Source of the DNA: Thalassotalea sp. PS06
Lineage (GTDB): Bacteria > Pseudomonadota > Gammaproteobacteria > Enterobacterales > Alteromonadaceae
Length of the DNA: 64,000 bases
Reading direction: 5' to 3'
Assembly (NCBI RefSeq): GCF_007197775.1
Contig: NZ_CP041638.1
Location: 186,001 to 250,000 of the forward strand
The position numbers and the translations under genes are program-made. The notes below the pieces were generated by a model, which had not been told where the DNA came from, searched no databases, and worked only from the letters and a program-made list of their open reading frames with translations. Every line of letters begins with the position of its first letter. Within the stretch, counting starts at the first letter, position 1. Below are positions 50,247 through 60,905 of the stretch, in pieces.

Positions 50247-52841
50247 CTAGAATAGCTCGTCTTCAGGACTTTCTTCAGACTCACCTTCAATGGCGGTCGC
50301 CAGCACTTCCTGCGCTGCCCACTCATTAGGCTCACTACCCTTGATAAAATACTCGAAGATTGAGCTGTTATCGGTTTTATCACTGCGCTTACCAGTCAGG
50401 CGATCGATGCGAATGGATACCACTTCTTCTGGTTGCTCAAATGGCTCTGGTTGGTAATTCTCAAGCGCTGTAGCCATAAAATCTATCCAGAATGGTTGCG
50501 CGGCATTGGCACCTGCTTCAGCGCCCACAGTTTGTCCGGTACCCAGGTTGCGGTTAGAACTGGTGCGGCCCAGATTCCGTTTTGGATCATCGAACCCTAT
50601 CCACGAGCTAGCGGCGATACGACGGCTAAAACCAGTAAACCAGGCATCTTTTGATTCGTTAGTGGTTCCGGTTTTTCCGGCGATATCACGGCGCTGCAAT
50701 TGTTTTGCGCGCCAACCTGTACCTGACCAGCCAGTGCCTTCAGACCAGTTTCCGCCGCCGCCCCAAATAACAGAATTCATCGCATCAGCAATCAAGAACG
50801 CGTTTTGGCGGCTGATAATACGTTTTGCCAGCGGCTGAGTTAACAGTTCTAAATCAATGCTATCTAAGGTATCCAGGTTATTCGCATATTCTAGCTGCGC
50901 CAGTTCACAAGAATAACAGGCCATTTTTGGATTTGCCTGATAAATCACTTCACCATCGCGATTTTCTATACGATCAATAACGTACGGTTCAACTAAATAA
51001 CCGCCATTAGCAAATGCTGCAAAACCGGTAACGATTTGCAGCGGCGTTAGTGATGCAGAACCGAGAGCCAGAGATTCGTTGCGAGGCAGCTCCTCACGAT
51101 CAAAACCAAATTTACTTAAGTGGTTTATCAGGGTTTCAAGACCGATACCACGAAGTAAACGCACCGAAATCACGTTTTTCGATTTAGCCAGACCCGTACG
51201 CACGCGCAAAGGGCCTTCATAAACAGCCGGTGAATTTTTCGGACGCCAGGTAAAACCGGAGCGACGATCCCACTGGTTAATCGGTGCATCGTTAATCACA
51301 CTTGCCAACGTGTAGTTATTTTCAAGGGCGGCGGAATATACAAACGGCTTGATATTCGAGCCAACCTGACGATTTGCTTGTGTCACGCGGTTGAACTGGC
51401 TTTGCTTAAAGCTATAACCGCCAACGCTGGAAATAATCGCTCCTGAATCCGGGGATATTGCCACCACAGCAGCAGAAACATCAGGTAGCTGACTTAACTG
51501 CAAACCGGTTTCATTGTTGCGAAGATAAACTACCTCACCTGGCGTTAGAATCTCGGCCGCAGTTGATGGCGCTTTGCCCTGACGTTTGTCACCTAGGTAT
51601 GCTCGTGCCCAAGCCATGCCTTGCCACTCGAGCATGACTCGGGATTGGTCTTTTAATAACAGCAACGCTTGTTGCTCTTCGACTTCCAGGACAATTGCTG
51701 CGAACAAATCCTGATAGGTTTCTACATCTTCGAGTTGTTCAATGATGATTTCTTCTTCCGGCTCAGATTCCGGCAACGCATCAAGTTGCGTCATTAACTC
51801 GGATAATTCTTGATCGGTTAATCTCTGACTCAGTCGAGAAAGGAGCGCATCGCGATTGTCTTTACTGATCCAAAGACGATCTACCGGACCACGATAACCG
51901 TGTCGCTCATCGTAGGCGTAGATATTTTTCCTGACCGATGCTTGTGCCGCTCGCTGCATTGCAGAAGAGACCGTGGTATAGATCTTAAACCCTTCGTTGT
52001 AGGCAATATCGCGAGGATACATCTCAAGCACTTTTTTATGAGCCATTTCAGCCACATATGGCGCGCTCAATTCAATCTGCGCACCATGTCGTTTGGTACG
52101 TATCTCTTCATTATTCGCCTGGTGGTATTCTTCTTCAGTGATATAACCACTAGCTAGCATTCGCTGCAAAACTGTGGTGCGACGGAATTTAGCACGTTCA
52201 GGCGAACTGATCGGATTGTATGTCGATGGTGCTTTTGGCAGTCCTGCGATCACCGCCATCTCACCTAAAGTTAATTCATTTAGCTGCTTGCCATAGTAAA
52301 CCTGCGCCGCTGCGCCAACACCAAAAGCTCGATGGCTTAACTCGATTTTATTCAAATAAAGTTCAAGAATTTCATCTTTAGTTAAAAGGCTTTCCATATG
52401 CAACGATATGAAGATTTCGCGAAGTTTTCGAGTATAGGTCTGTTCACGGGTCAGGAAGAAGTTTCGTGCTGTCTGCATGGTTATCGTTGAAGCACCGCCG
52501 CGATGGACGCCGATAATCTGACCCCATACCGCTCGACCCATACCCACAGGGTCTACACCAAAATGTTGGTAAAAGCGGTTATCCTCTGTTGCCAGAAACG
52601 CTTCGATTAGTTGTTCCGGCATATCTTCAAGTTTTACCGGGATTCGTCTTTTTTCCCCAAACTGTGAAATCAACTCGCCATCGGCAGAGTAAATTTTCAT
52701 CGGGGTCTGCAGGTTAATATCCTTCAGCACAGCCACGCTTGGTAAGTCGTCCTTCATATGGAAGTAAAACCCTACCAGTGTGGTGATGCCAATGATTGCG
52801 ACGAGCAAAGAAAATTGTAGAAGACGTTTAATCAATACCAC
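50247..52841 (-). CDS. mrcA: Penicillin-binding protein 1A
   Basis: Bifunctional peptidoglycan glycosyltransferase/transpeptidase of the inner membrane. The 864 residues have an N-terminal anchor (about 5-27), the GT51 domain (EDNRFYQHFGVD; GGASTITMQTARNFF), a linker/OB region, and the transpeptidase domain with catalytic S495-N-I-K498 and KTGT at 723-726. Length fits PBP1A. The start is GTG with GGAA upstream. Divergent from pilM, as in many gammaproteobacteria. Confidence 0.96.
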   Translation of the reverse strand: MVLIKRLLQFSLLVAIIGITTLVGFYFHMKDDLPSVAVLKDINLQTPMKIYSADGELISQFGEKRRIPVKLEDMPEQLIEAFLATEDNRFYQHFGVDPVGMGRAVWGQIIGVHRGGASTITMQTARNFFLTREQTYTRKLREIFISLHMESLLTKDEILELYLNKIELSHRAFGVGAAAQVYYGKQLNELTLGEMAVIAGLPKAPSTYNPISSPERAKFRRTTVLQRMLASGYITEEEYHQANNEEIRTKRHGAQIELSAPYVAEMAHKKVLEMYPRDIAYNEGFKIYTTVSSAMQRAAQASVRKNIYAYDERHGYRGPVDRLWISKDNRDALLSRLSQRLTDQELSELMTQLDALPESEPEEEIIIEQLEDVETYQDLFAAIVLEVEEQQALLLLKDQSRVMLEWQGMAWARAYLGDKRQGKAPSTAAEILTPGEVVYLRNNETGLQLSQLPDVSAAVVAISPDSGAIISSVGGYSFKQSQFNRVTQANRQVGSNIKPFVYSAALENNYTLASVINDAPINQWDRRSGFTWRPKNSPAVYEGPLRVRTGLAKSKNVISVRLLRGIGLETLINHLSKFGFDREELPRNESLALGSASLTPLQIVTGFAAFANGGYLVEPYVIDRIENRDGEVIYQANPKMACYSCELAQLEYANNLDTLDSIDLELLTQPLAKRIISRQNAFLIADAMNSVIWGGGGNWSEGTGWSGTGWRAKQLQRRDIAGKTGTTNESKDAWFTGFSRRIAASSWIGFDDPKRNLGRTSSNRNLGTGQTVGAEAGANAAQPFWIDFMATALENYQPEPFEQPEEVVSIRIDRLTGKRSDKTDNSSIFEYFIKGSEPNEWAAQEVLATAIEGESEESPEDELF

Positions 52842-53150
52842 TTAACTGATTCCAATAGAATTTTTATAAATAATGTATCCCTAATACCCCTAGTATATCG
52901 GTATTTTGGTGTCAATAAATGTATTTTTATTGTAACTTATGGTTAAATGGTTCGAACGGTGATGGCATTTTACTGTGGAATGTCGCGCAAGTGTTTGACT
53001 TTTTTGCAACTCTGCTTGTCAATTGTAAAAAATTTTGACACATTCATGGAAGAAGGGATCGCTTTGCAGGCAATTTTGGCAGGTAAAAAGCGTACACAGA
53101 ACAATCCAGAGCCCCCAAGCAAAGATTAATAACAACATGTATGGGAAGTT
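52842..53150. other. Divergent mrcA / pilM region
   Basis: 309 bp that must carry promoters for both directions. TTGACT at 52995-53000 and TTGACA at 53035-53040 are possible -35 elements for pilM, but neither has a well-spaced -10. No supported gene. Confidence 0.4.
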
Positions 53151-54230
53151 ATGCTAAGTAAATTATGGAATAAGAACGCCTCATTAATGGTAGGTGTTGA
53201 TATTGGCTCGCATTCTGTAAAAGCGGTACTGATCAGTGAAAGTGCACAGGGGTATCAGCTGGATGCCTATGCTATCGAGCCAATGCCCAAAGGCGCTATC
53301 GTTGAGCGTAAGGTTCAGGATATCGAGGCCGTAGGTGCGATCATTCGCAAAATCCGCAAGAAAGTCATGTCCTCGGTTAGTAACGCCGCAGTAGCCGTAT
53401 CTGGCTCAACGGTAATTACCAAAACTATCTACATGGATGTCTCACTTACGGATGATGAGCTGGCCAGTCAAATCGAAATTGAAGCTGACAGCCTAATCCC
53501 TTATCCACTCGATGAAGTTAGTCTGGATTTCGAAAAACTCGAAGTTAATGATGCCGATCCAAGTAAAAATAATATTCTGTTAAGTGCGGTACGTACCGAA
53601 ACGATAGAAGCACGGGTTTCATCATTGGAAACCGGAGGGTTTCAGACCAAGGTTGTAGACGTAGAATCCTATGCACTGGCTCGCGCTAGCGACCTGTGTC
53701 TGCCTATGTTGCCGGATGATGCCCAGGATAAAGTCGTCGCTTACATCGATATCGGTGCCACCATGACCTTGTTTGCTGTTCCTGAAGATGGTAAAAATAT
53801 CTACACGAGAGATCAGCTGTTTGGTTCGGAACAATATACCCGCTCAATTGTTTCTTATTACAATAAATCTTTTGAAGAAGCGGAAAGGGAAAAATTGTCC
53901 GGTAATCTGCCACCGACCTATACCTTTGAAGTACTGGCACCTTTTCAGACGACTTTGATTCAACAAATTCGCCGCGCTATTCAAATGTATTTGACGTTCA
54001 GTGGTAAAGATAAACTTGATTATCTGGTGGTTTCCGGTGGTAGTGCCAACCTGGAAAGCATCAAAGAATTATTGACCACGGAATTGGGTATCCATACCAT
54101 TGTTGCTGATCCGTTTAACAACATGAGTATTAGTGTTGATGTCGACCAAATAGAACTTGCCAAAGTCGCCCCCCAACTAATGGTTGCTTCTGGACTTGCG
54201 TTAAGGAGTTTTTCACCATGCCACATATAA
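53151..54230 (+). CDS. pilM: Type IV pilus assembly protein PilM
   Basis: Cytoplasmic actin-like ATP-binding protein that anchors PilN. The 359 residues show GVDIGSHSVKAVLIS, the AYIDIGATMT phosphate-2 region, and VVSGGSANL. First gene of pilMNOPQ; it overlaps pilN by 13 bp. Confidence 0.96.
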   Translation: MLSKLWNKNASLMVGVDIGSHSVKAVLISESAQGYQLDAYAIEPMPKGAIVERKVQDIEAVGAIIRKIRKKVMSSVSNAAVAVSGSTVITKTIYMDVSLTDDELASQIEIEADSLIPYPLDEVSLDFEKLEVNDADPSKNNILLSAVRTETIEARVSSLETGGFQTKVVDVESYALARASDLCLPMLPDDAQDKVVAYIDIGATMTLFAVPEDGKNIYTRDQLFGSEQYTRSIVSYYNKSFEEAEREKLSGNLPPTYTFEVLAPFQTTLIQQIRRAIQMYLTFSGKDKLDYLVVSGGSANLESIKELLTTELGIHTIVADPFNNMSISVDVDQIELAKVAPQLMVASGLALRSFSPCHI

Positions 54231-54817
54231 ACCTCCTTCCCTGGCGGGAAGAGGCGCAACGGCTGCAACAACAGCAATATTTGTCCATTCTCGCGTTTCT
54301 GGCGCTGGTAACCTTTTTAGTGTTTTTCTTGATTAGCACCTATTATCAGGCGCGCATCGACGGACAACTAGCGAGAAACCAATACCTTACTAACGAAATT
54401 AAAGTGTTGGATACCAAGATTGCTGAAATTAAAACGTTGGAACAGAAGAAACAAGATCTTATCCAGCGGATGAAACTAATCGAACAATTGCAGAAAAGCC
54501 GTAACGTTGGTACTCAGGTACTGGATGAAATAGCCAAAATCGTTCCATCAGGGGTGTATTTGGTAAAACTTGAAAAAAATGGGCCTGATCTGTCTATTGT
54601 TGGCAAGAGCGAATCAAATAACCATCTCGCCAATATGATTCGTGAAATCCAGAGTTCGGAATTACTGACCGATGCAGAATTGCAATCGATTACTGCCAGT
54701 GGTTCGGAAAACAAATTACTTAGTGACTTTAGAATGAACCTTCGCATAAAAGGCCTTATCGATGAAAACGCATCGACCGAAGGTAAGCGCAGAGGCAAAA
54801 GTGTAGGAGGTCGCTAA
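54218..54817 (+). CDS. pilN: Type IV pilus assembly protein PilN
   Basis: Bitopic inner-membrane protein. The N-terminus PHINLLPWREE is the conserved PilM-binding motif. It is followed by a membrane span near 22-43, a coiled coil, and a periplasmic ferredoxin-like domain. 199 residues. Overlaps pilM by 13 bp and pilO by 1 bp. Confidence 0.96.
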   Translation: MPHINLLPWREEAQRLQQQQYLSILAFLALVTFLVFFLISTYYQARIDGQLARNQYLTNEIKVLDTKIAEIKTLEQKKQDLIQRMKLIEQLQKSRNVGTQVLDEIAKIVPSGVYLVKLEKNGPDLSIVGKSESNNHLANMIREIQSSELLTDAELQSITASGSENKLLSDFRMNLRIKGLIDENASTEGKRRGKSVGGR

Positions 54818-55419
54818 TGGATTTTAAGAATATAGATTGGGATCAGTTTAATAACCTCGAGTTAGATAATATTGGTCAGTGGCCTAAGGCCGCAAAAATA
54901 GGCCTTGCGATTATTATGGTCGTTTCCCTGGGCTTTTTAGCGAACTATTTGTTAGTTACCGATAAAGTCGGTGAGCTGGAAGGAGCAATTGCTAAAGAAA
55001 GTGACTTACGGGTCCAATACAAGGCGAAATATAAAATTGCAGCGAATCTTGACCAGTTTCGTGAACAGATGGAAGAAGCGGAAGAGTTATTTCGAAATCA
55101 GGTTAAACGTCTTCCGGAAAGTCATGAGACCCCGGGTTTGCTTGATGATATTACCTTTGTGGGTACAACCAGCCGTCTTGATTTTAAGAAATTAAATTGG
55201 CAGCCAGAGATTCCTCAGGAATTCTATGTTGAATTACCCATTGAAGTTGAAGTCACGGGAAGTTACCATGATTTCGGAGAATTTGTGAGTAAAGTCGCGG
55301 GGTTACCTCGTATCGTTACGCTCCATGATTTTACCATTGTGGGTGATGACAAAGGTGGCGAAAGCTCATTGAGTTTAAAATTACAAGCCAAAACATATAA
55401 GTACAGGGAGAGTAAATAA
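54817..55419 (+). CDS. pilO: Type IV pilus assembly protein PilO
   Basis: Partner of PilN in the periplasmic alignment complex. The 200 residues have a membrane span near 29-49, a coiled coil, then a ferredoxin-like domain (FYVELPIEVEVTGSYHDFGEFVSKVA in part), a segment typical of PilO. TAATG overlaps on both sides. Confidence 0.95.
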   Translation: MDFKNIDWDQFNNLELDNIGQWPKAAKIGLAIIMVVSLGFLANYLLVTDKVGELEGAIAKESDLRVQYKAKYKIAANLDQFREQMEEAEELFRNQVKRLPESHETPGLLDDITFVGTTSRLDFKKLNWQPEIPQEFYVELPIEVEVTGSYHDFGEFVSKVAGLPRIVTLHDFTIVGDDKGGESSLSLKLQAKTYKYRESK

Positions 55420-55955
55420 TGCGCTATTTAGTATTACTTTCTGTATTTTTCTTATCGGCTTGCTTTGATGATCTAAGCGACATTAAAGAATATACAGAAC
55501 ATGTTAAGGCAACGACGACCAGCACGATTAAGCCTATGCCAACATTAACCGAATTTAATCATTTCGATTATTCGGCGTTTGCACTGCGCAGTCCCTTCGT
55601 TGCACCAAAACCGGAAGCCATTCAGGAAAAAATGCAACAAATGACTGATTGTTTGCATCCGGATCCAATGCGGCGTAAGCAGCCCCTGGAAAAATTTGCG
55701 CTGGAAAGCCTTAACATGAGAGGCACCCTTGGAGATGAAGGTATTATCTGGGCTTTAGTTGAAGCTTCTGATACCACCTTACATCGTGTTTCCATAGGGA
55801 GTTATTTAGGCTTGTACAATGGTCGCATTACTAATGTAGGCCAGGAAGAAGTCATTATTGTTGAGTTGATACCGGATGGCGCAGGCTGTTGGGTAGAACG
55901 TGAGACTACGTTAAGTATGATTGACCAGGATCAAGAGGGGCAAGGGAACTCATAA
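55419..55955 (+). CDS. pilP: Type IV pilus lipoprotein PilP
   Basis: Inner-membrane lipoprotein linking PilN/O to the secretin PilQ. The 178 residues carry a lipoprotein signal ending LSAC with the acylated Cys15, a disordered linker, and the C-terminal beta-sandwich (LESLNMRGTLGDEG; GSYLGLYNGRIT). Asp follows the lipid Cys region (CFDD). Confidence 0.95.
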   Translation: MRYLVLLSVFFLSACFDDLSDIKEYTEHVKATTTSTIKPMPTLTEFNHFDYSAFALRSPFVAPKPEAIQEKMQQMTDCLHPDPMRRKQPLEKFALESLNMRGTLGDEGIIWALVEASDTTLHRVSIGSYLGLYNGRITNVGQEEVIIVELIPDGAGCWVERETTLSMIDQDQEGQGNS

Positions 55956-55957
55956 TT

Positions 55958-58021
55958 ATGAAGAATAATAATTATAATTCAGGCCTAAATGTGGCGCGCC
56001 AGACCCTTGGTGTTTTATTTTCTGCGGTTTTGATATTAATATCTTTTTCCTCCAAAGCAGAAACCGAACTAAATGACATTTATTACAATACGTTATTGGC
56101 CGATGAAATCGAATTTACTTTCGGTTTTAACGAACCATTAACCACAGAGCCTCAGGTCAAGTCTTTTACTGACCCAGCACGTATCGAAATTACTTTCGAT
56201 GCCGAGGAATTTGTTGAACCATTAACGCAAACTGACGTTAATCACGCCGGTATAAAGAATATTCGAGTAAAGAAATCTGGGGGTAAAGTTACCGCCGATA
56301 TCTATCTTGATGACCTTAAAGTTTACCAGGCGGGAATTGTTGAAGGTAAGTTTGTTATCTTACTAAACAGCCTTGGTGGTTACGAACAAGCACCAGCGGC
56401 CGACAACGACGATTCGTCATTCATCAATAACATCCAGGCGATCGATTTTCGTAAAGGTGACGAGGAATCAGGTCAGGTATTGGTATTTTTGGATGATAGC
56501 CAATCATTGGTTGATGTAAAAGAGGTGCTGGGCAAGATTGAAATGGTGTTTTATAACACCAGTATTCTTGATGAACTTCTATATAAGCTAGATGTTTCGG
56601 ATTTCGGTACCCTGGTAACCAGCATCGAGACTTTCAAAAACGGTGATAACGCCCGAATTGAAATCGAAACTGACCGTCCATTTAGCTTTGAGCACAACCA
56701 AGTAGACAATATCTTTTCACTTTCTATCAAAGAAATGGAAGCGAAAAAGTCTTATCTTGAAGATGGTGAATCGTTTAACGGTAAAGCCATTTCCCTGAAC
56801 TTCCAGGACATTCCGATTCGTACCGTACTGCAGATTATTGCCGATTATAACGGCTTTAACCTGGTAACGTCCGATACGGTTGCGGGTAACATCACCTTAC
56901 GTTTAGACGGTGTTCCGTGGGATCAGGCGCTTGATATTATTCTTAAGGTCAAAGGCTTGGGTAAGCGGATGGATGGCAACATCCTGATGATCGCACCAAA
57001 CGATGAACTGATTGCCCGTGAAGCCAGAGATTTACAAGCTCAGCAACAAGTTACCGAATTGGCACCGCTATACAGTGAATACGTGCAGGTTAACTATGCT
57101 AAAGCTGCTGATTTTGCTAACCTCCTTAAAAACGAAGGTACCAGTTTACTATCTGAACGCGGCAGCGTGACCGTTGATGAGCGGACTAATACCTTGCTTA
57201 TTCGAGATACTGCCAAGAGTATTGAAGACGTTAAACGTATGCTTAATGTTTTGGATATTCCAATTCGCCAGGTAGTTATCGAATCTCGTATGGTTACGGT
57301 GAAAGATAACATTAGTGAAGACTTAGGTATTCGTTGGGGACTTACTCATAACGATGGTGATGCAGCGATGTCGGGAACCTTGGTTGGCGCCGATACTGCC
57401 AATGCTAACGGTGTTCCAGATATCACTGACAGATTAAATGTGAATTTACCGGTAGCAGATCCTGCTGGTGCAATTGCCTTTCAGGTTGCTCGTCTTGCTG
57501 ACGGCACCATCCTTGACCTCGAGCTATCGGCTCTAGAGCAGGAAAACAGAGGTGAAATTATCGCCAGTCCTCGTATCACTACGTCTAACCAAAAAGAAGC
57601 CTATATTGAGCAGGGTACTGAAATCCCATTCGTACAGGCAGCTTCTTCCGGTGCTACCTCGGTTACCTTTAAGAAAGCGGTTCTTGGTTTGCGTGTAACA
57701 CCGCAAATTACCCCGGACAATCGCATTATCCTCGATTTGGTTATCACACAGGATACCCGAGGTGATACGGTACAAACGGGTACCGGTCAGGCGACTGCAA
57801 TTGATACTCAGGAAATTGCCACCCAGGTATTGGTAAATAACGGTGAAACAATTGTTCTTGGTGGTATTTACCAACAACAAATCATCAATGCCGTTTCAAA
57901 AGTCCCATTCCTCGGAGATATCCCTTACGTTGGCTGGTTATTCAGAACTAGCAGCGAATTTAACGAGAAAAAAGAGCTTCTAATTTTCGTAACTCCACGA
58001 ATCGTTACAGAGACTCTATAA
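55958..58021 (+). CDS. pilQ: Type IV pilus secretin PilQ
   Basis: Outer-membrane channel for the type IV pilus. The 687 residues have a signal peptide (about 1-31, cut after SKA), two AMIN domains in the first 270 residues, secretin N-domains (ISLNFQDIPIRTVLQIIADY), and the secretin core (GTEIPFVQAASSG; KVPFLGDIPYVGWLF). Last of the pil genes; no terminator is obvious in the 153 bp before aroK. Confidence 0.96.
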   Translation: MKNNNYNSGLNVARQTLGVLFSAVLILISFSSKAETELNDIYYNTLLADEIEFTFGFNEPLTTEPQVKSFTDPARIEITFDAEEFVEPLTQTDVNHAGIKNIRVKKSGGKVTADIYLDDLKVYQAGIVEGKFVILLNSLGGYEQAPAADNDDSSFINNIQAIDFRKGDEESGQVLVFLDDSQSLVDVKEVLGKIEMVFYNTSILDELLYKLDVSDFGTLVTSIETFKNGDNARIEIETDRPFSFEHNQVDNIFSLSIKEMEAKKSYLEDGESFNGKAISLNFQDIPIRTVLQIIADYNGFNLVTSDTVAGNITLRLDGVPWDQALDIILKVKGLGKRMDGNILMIAPNDELIAREARDLQAQQQVTELAPLYSEYVQVNYAKAADFANLLKNEGTSLLSERGSVTVDERTNTLLIRDTAKSIEDVKRMLNVLDIPIRQVVIESRMVTVKDNISEDLGIRWGLTHNDGDAAMSGTLVGADTANANGVPDITDRLNVNLPVADPAGAIAFQVARLADGTILDLELSALEQENRGEIIASPRITTSNQKEAYIEQGTEIPFVQAASSGATSVTFKKAVLGLRVTPQITPDNRIILDLVITQDTRGDTVQTGTGQATAIDTQEIATQVLVNNGETIVLGGIYQQQIINAVSKVPFLGDIPYVGWLFRTSSEFNEKKELLIFVTPRIVTETL

Positions 58022-58174
58022 TCGTTACAACCCCGGAGTTTAAGTTTTCGGGTAAATTAACGGCGCATTACTTGCAATTAACCTAGAAGAATTGCGATAA
58101 TTGCGCCCTTAATTTTTTCGAGGAGTGTCCTCAATCCGTTAACCAAACAATTTTACGAGTATTAAAGTAATCTC

Positions 58175-58693
58175 ATGGCAGAAAAACGTAACATTTTCCT
58201 AGTGGGCCCAATGGGTGCCGGCAAAAGCACGATTGGCCGCGAATTGGCAGATAAATTACACTTAGAGTTCTATGACTCAGATCAGGAAATTGAGCGTCGC
58301 ACTGGAGCAGATATTGCTTGGGTTTTTGATCTTGAGGGTGAAGAAGGATTCCGCGTAAGAGAAGAAGCGGTTATCGAAGATTTATCAGCCATGCAAGGTA
58401 TCGTGCTTGCAACTGGCGGTGGTAGTGTAATCAGCCCGCAAATCCGTAATCGTTTATCGGCTCGAGGTATCGTTGTATATCTTGAAACGACTATCGACAA
58501 GCAAGTAGCTCGTACGCAACGCGATCGTCGTCGTCCGTTGTTACAAACCAAAGAAGACCCAAGAGTTGTTCTGGAAAACCTGGCCGTTGAGCGCAATCCT
58601 CTTTATGAAGAAATCGCTGACGTAATTGTACAAACGGATGATCAGAGCGCTAAAATTGTGGCGAACAAAATCATCGAGCGATTGGACTTCTAA
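58175..58693 (+). CDS. aroK: Shikimate kinase
   Basis: Phosphorylates shikimate in aromatic amino acid synthesis. The 172 residues show Walker [30 protein letters not shown], and the lid arginines RDRRRPLL. The order pilQ-aroK-aroB is widespread in gammaproteobacteria. Lies 6 bp before aroB. Confidence 0.96.
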   Translation: MAEKRNIFLVGPMGAGKSTIGRELADKLHLEFYDSDQEIERRTGADIAWVFDLEGEEGFRVREEAVIEDLSAMQGIVLATGGGSVISPQIRNRLSARGIVVYLETTIDKQVARTQRDRRRPLLQTKEDPRVVLENLAVERNPLYEEIADVIVQTDDQSAKIVANKIIERLDF

Positions 58694-58699
58694 ATTACT

Positions 58700-59794
58700 A
58701 TGGCTAGCCTGAACGTTTCACTGGATGAACGCAGCTATCCAATTCATATCGACAGCGGGTTATTGTCTGACTCTAACCTGCTTTCTCAATACATTCGCGG
58801 CAAACGTGTATGTATTATCAGCAACGACGTTGTTGCCCCTCTTTACTTAGCTACCATCAAAACAAGCCTCTGCCAATTCGAGGTCGATGAAATCATCCTT
58901 GAAGATGGTGAAGCAAGCAAAAACTTAACTAACTTCGAAAAAGTTATGGCTCACATGCTGGAAAAAGGCCATGGTCGTGATTCAACGATTGTTGCACTAG
59001 GTGGCGGTGTAACCGGGGATCTCAGCGGTTTTGCCGCAGCGTGTTACCAGCGTGGTATCGATTTTATCCAAATCCCGACTACATTATTGTCTCAGGTTGA
59101 TTCATCCGTTGGTGGTAAAACCGCGGTAAACCATCCGTTAGGTAAAAATATGATCGGCGCTTTCTATCAGCCGAAAGCGGTATTTATCGACCTTGATACG
59201 TTAATCACACTTCCCGCCCGAGAGTTCGCTGCTGGAATGGCTGAAGTGATTAAATATGGTGTACTAGCCGACCGCGAATTTTTTGATTGGTTACTTACAA
59301 ACAAGCAGGCAATCAAAGACAAGGATACGGCGGTTCTGGCAAAAATGATTGAGCATTGCTGTGCAATTAAAGCCGATATCGTTGCTAAAGATGAAAAAGA
59401 ATCTGGCGTGCGAGCGCATCTGAATCTCGGCCATACGTTTGGTCACGCAATTGAAGCAGAACTGGGTTACGGTGCCTGGCTTCATGGTGAAGCGGTAGCT
59501 ACCGGCATGGTAATGGCATCGCAACTGGCTTGTGATTTAGGACTTGTTGATGAAACTGCTGTAACTTTAGTTACGCAACTTATCGAAGAGTTCGAGTTGC
59601 CAGTTCTCGCACCTGCTAGCATGTCTGTTGAAGATTTTGTCCGTCATATGCGTCGCGATAAAAAAAACCTCAATGGCAACATTCGACTAATTTTACCGGT
59701 GAAGATTGGTCAATGTGATATTTTCGATGATGTAACTCAGACGCAATTAGCACAGGTGATTACAAGCCTGACCGAAACTCAACCAGCTAAATAA
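58700..59794 (+). CDS. aroB: 3-dehydroquinate synthase
   Basis: Converts DAHP to 3-dehydroquinate with NAD and a metal ion. The 364 residues contain [33 protein letters not shown], and the metal ligands in [13 protein letters not shown]. The next gene, 11 bp on, is dam; the damX gene usually found between them is missing. Confidence 0.97.
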   Translation: MASLNVSLDERSYPIHIDSGLLSDSNLLSQYIRGKRVCIISNDVVAPLYLATIKTSLCQFEVDEIILEDGEASKNLTNFEKVMAHMLEKGHGRDSTIVALGGGVTGDLSGFAAACYQRGIDFIQIPTTLLSQVDSSVGGKTAVNHPLGKNMIGAFYQPKAVFIDLDTLITLPAREFAAGMAEVIKYGVLADREFFDWLLTNKQAIKDKDTAVLAKMIEHCCAIKADIVAKDEKESGVRAHLNLGHTFGHAIEAELGYGAWLHGEAVATGMVMASQLACDLGLVDETAVTLVTQLIEEFELPVLAPASMSVEDFVRHMRRDKKNLNGNIRLILPVKIGQCDIFDDVTQTQLAQVITSLTETQPAK

Positions 59795-59805
59795 CTAAAA
59801 GAATA

Positions 59806-60636
59806 ATGAGTCAGCAAAAGCAGCGCGCTTTTTTAAAGTGGGCAGGTGGTAAATATACCCTCAGCGATACGATCAGTAAAATGCTGCCTAAAGGTGGTCG
59901 CTTGATCGAGCCGTTTGCTGGTGCTGCCAGTGTTTATCTAAATACCCAGTATTCACACTATTTGCTTAACGACATCAACAAAGATTTAATTAATCTCTAT
60001 CAGGTGCTGCAGCATGACTCAGAACAGTTTATCGAAGATGCCAAAGCCTTGTTTACGCCTGAGCAAAACCAGGCGGAACAATATTACCTGAATCGTAAAA
60101 CCTTTAATGAAAGTGATGATCCGTATGTTCGCTCTCTATTGTTCCTTTACATGAATCGCCATGGTTATAACGGTTTGTGTCGCTATAACAGTAAGGGCGG
60201 CTACAATGTCCCGTTTGGTAAATATAAGCGTCCATACTTCCCGGAAGATGAATTAAAGGCCTTTACTGAGAAAGCTAAAGTTACCGAATTTGTTTGCGAG
60301 AACTATCGAGAGACTTTCGCCCGCGCTAAAGATGGTGACGTGATTTATTGCGATCCACCTTATGTGCCGCTAAGTAAAACCGCAAGTTTTACCAGCTACG
60401 CAGGCAATGGTTTTGGTTTGGACGAGCAGGCGGATTTGGCCAATGCTGCTGAAGAAATCACTCAGCAAAAACAAGTAACCGTGTTAATTTCCAATCACGA
60501 TACTATCTGGACTCGAAAAATTTACGAACATGCCGATAAAATTAAGGCCATTAAAGTGGCTCGAACGATTTCTCAAAAGGGGAGTAAGCGTAATAAAGTT
60601 GGTGAGTTGTTGGCACTTTATAAGCCAAAAGCCTAA
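59806..60636 (+). CDS. dam: DNA adenine methylase (GATC)
   Basis: Transfers a methyl group from SAM to adenine, in this family within GATC. The 276 residues show the N-terminal FLKWAGGKYTL SAM motif, PFAGAASVYLN, and the catalytic DPPY at 183-186 followed by SKTASFTSY. Context (aroK-aroB-dam) matches the housekeeping Dam rather than a restriction-modification enzyme, and MutL upstream in the window fits methyl-directed repair. Confidence 0.95.
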   Translation: MSQQKQRAFLKWAGGKYTLSDTISKMLPKGGRLIEPFAGAASVYLNTQYSHYLLNDINKDLINLYQVLQHDSEQFIEDAKALFTPEQNQAEQYYLNRKTFNESDDPYVRSLLFLYMNRHGYNGLCRYNSKGGYNVPFGKYKRPYFPEDELKAFTEKAKVTEFVCENYRETFARAKDGDVIYCDPPYVPLSKTASFTSYAGNGFGLDEQADLANAAEEITQQKQVTVLISNHDTIWTRKIYEHADKIKAIKVARTISQKGSKRNKVGELLALYKPKA

Positions 60637-60650
60637 ATGTTGATGCTTGT

Positions 60651-60866
60651 TTAGTCCGGTAACACTGCAGAAACAATAACCACCAGACTTAATACAAACA
60701 AAATAACCGCAATCAAGCCAACCACAATAAACTGAATGGCACTGCCATTTTCAAAATCATCTACCCGATTCTTATTACTCTGAACACCAATAAAAGCCGC
60801 AAATACACTTTGCACGGTGCGCAGTAATCCATTGCTTTTCTGATCAGACTTTTGCATTTTCGTCAT
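60651..60866 (-). CDS. Small membrane protein, DUF2970 family
   Basis: A 71-residue protein with the DUF2970 core LRTVQSVFAAFIGVQSNKNR, then DFENG and a single hydrophobic C-terminal segment (about 45-68). Function unknown. Convergent with dam and 39 bp downstream of the LysR gene in the same direction. Confidence 0.85.
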   Translation of the reverse strand: MTKMQKSDQKSNGLLRTVQSVFAAFIGVQSNKNRVDDFENGSAIQFIVVGLIAVILFVLSLVVIVSAVLPD

Positions 60867-60905
60867 ACCTAGCTGACTCTTGTTGTTTTTATATTAGCTA
60901 TTTTC

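Noticed and set aside
52947..53129. 60-residue open frame before pilM
   Set aside because: No ribosome-binding site, no recognisable family, and it lies in the divergent promoter region of mrcA and pilM.
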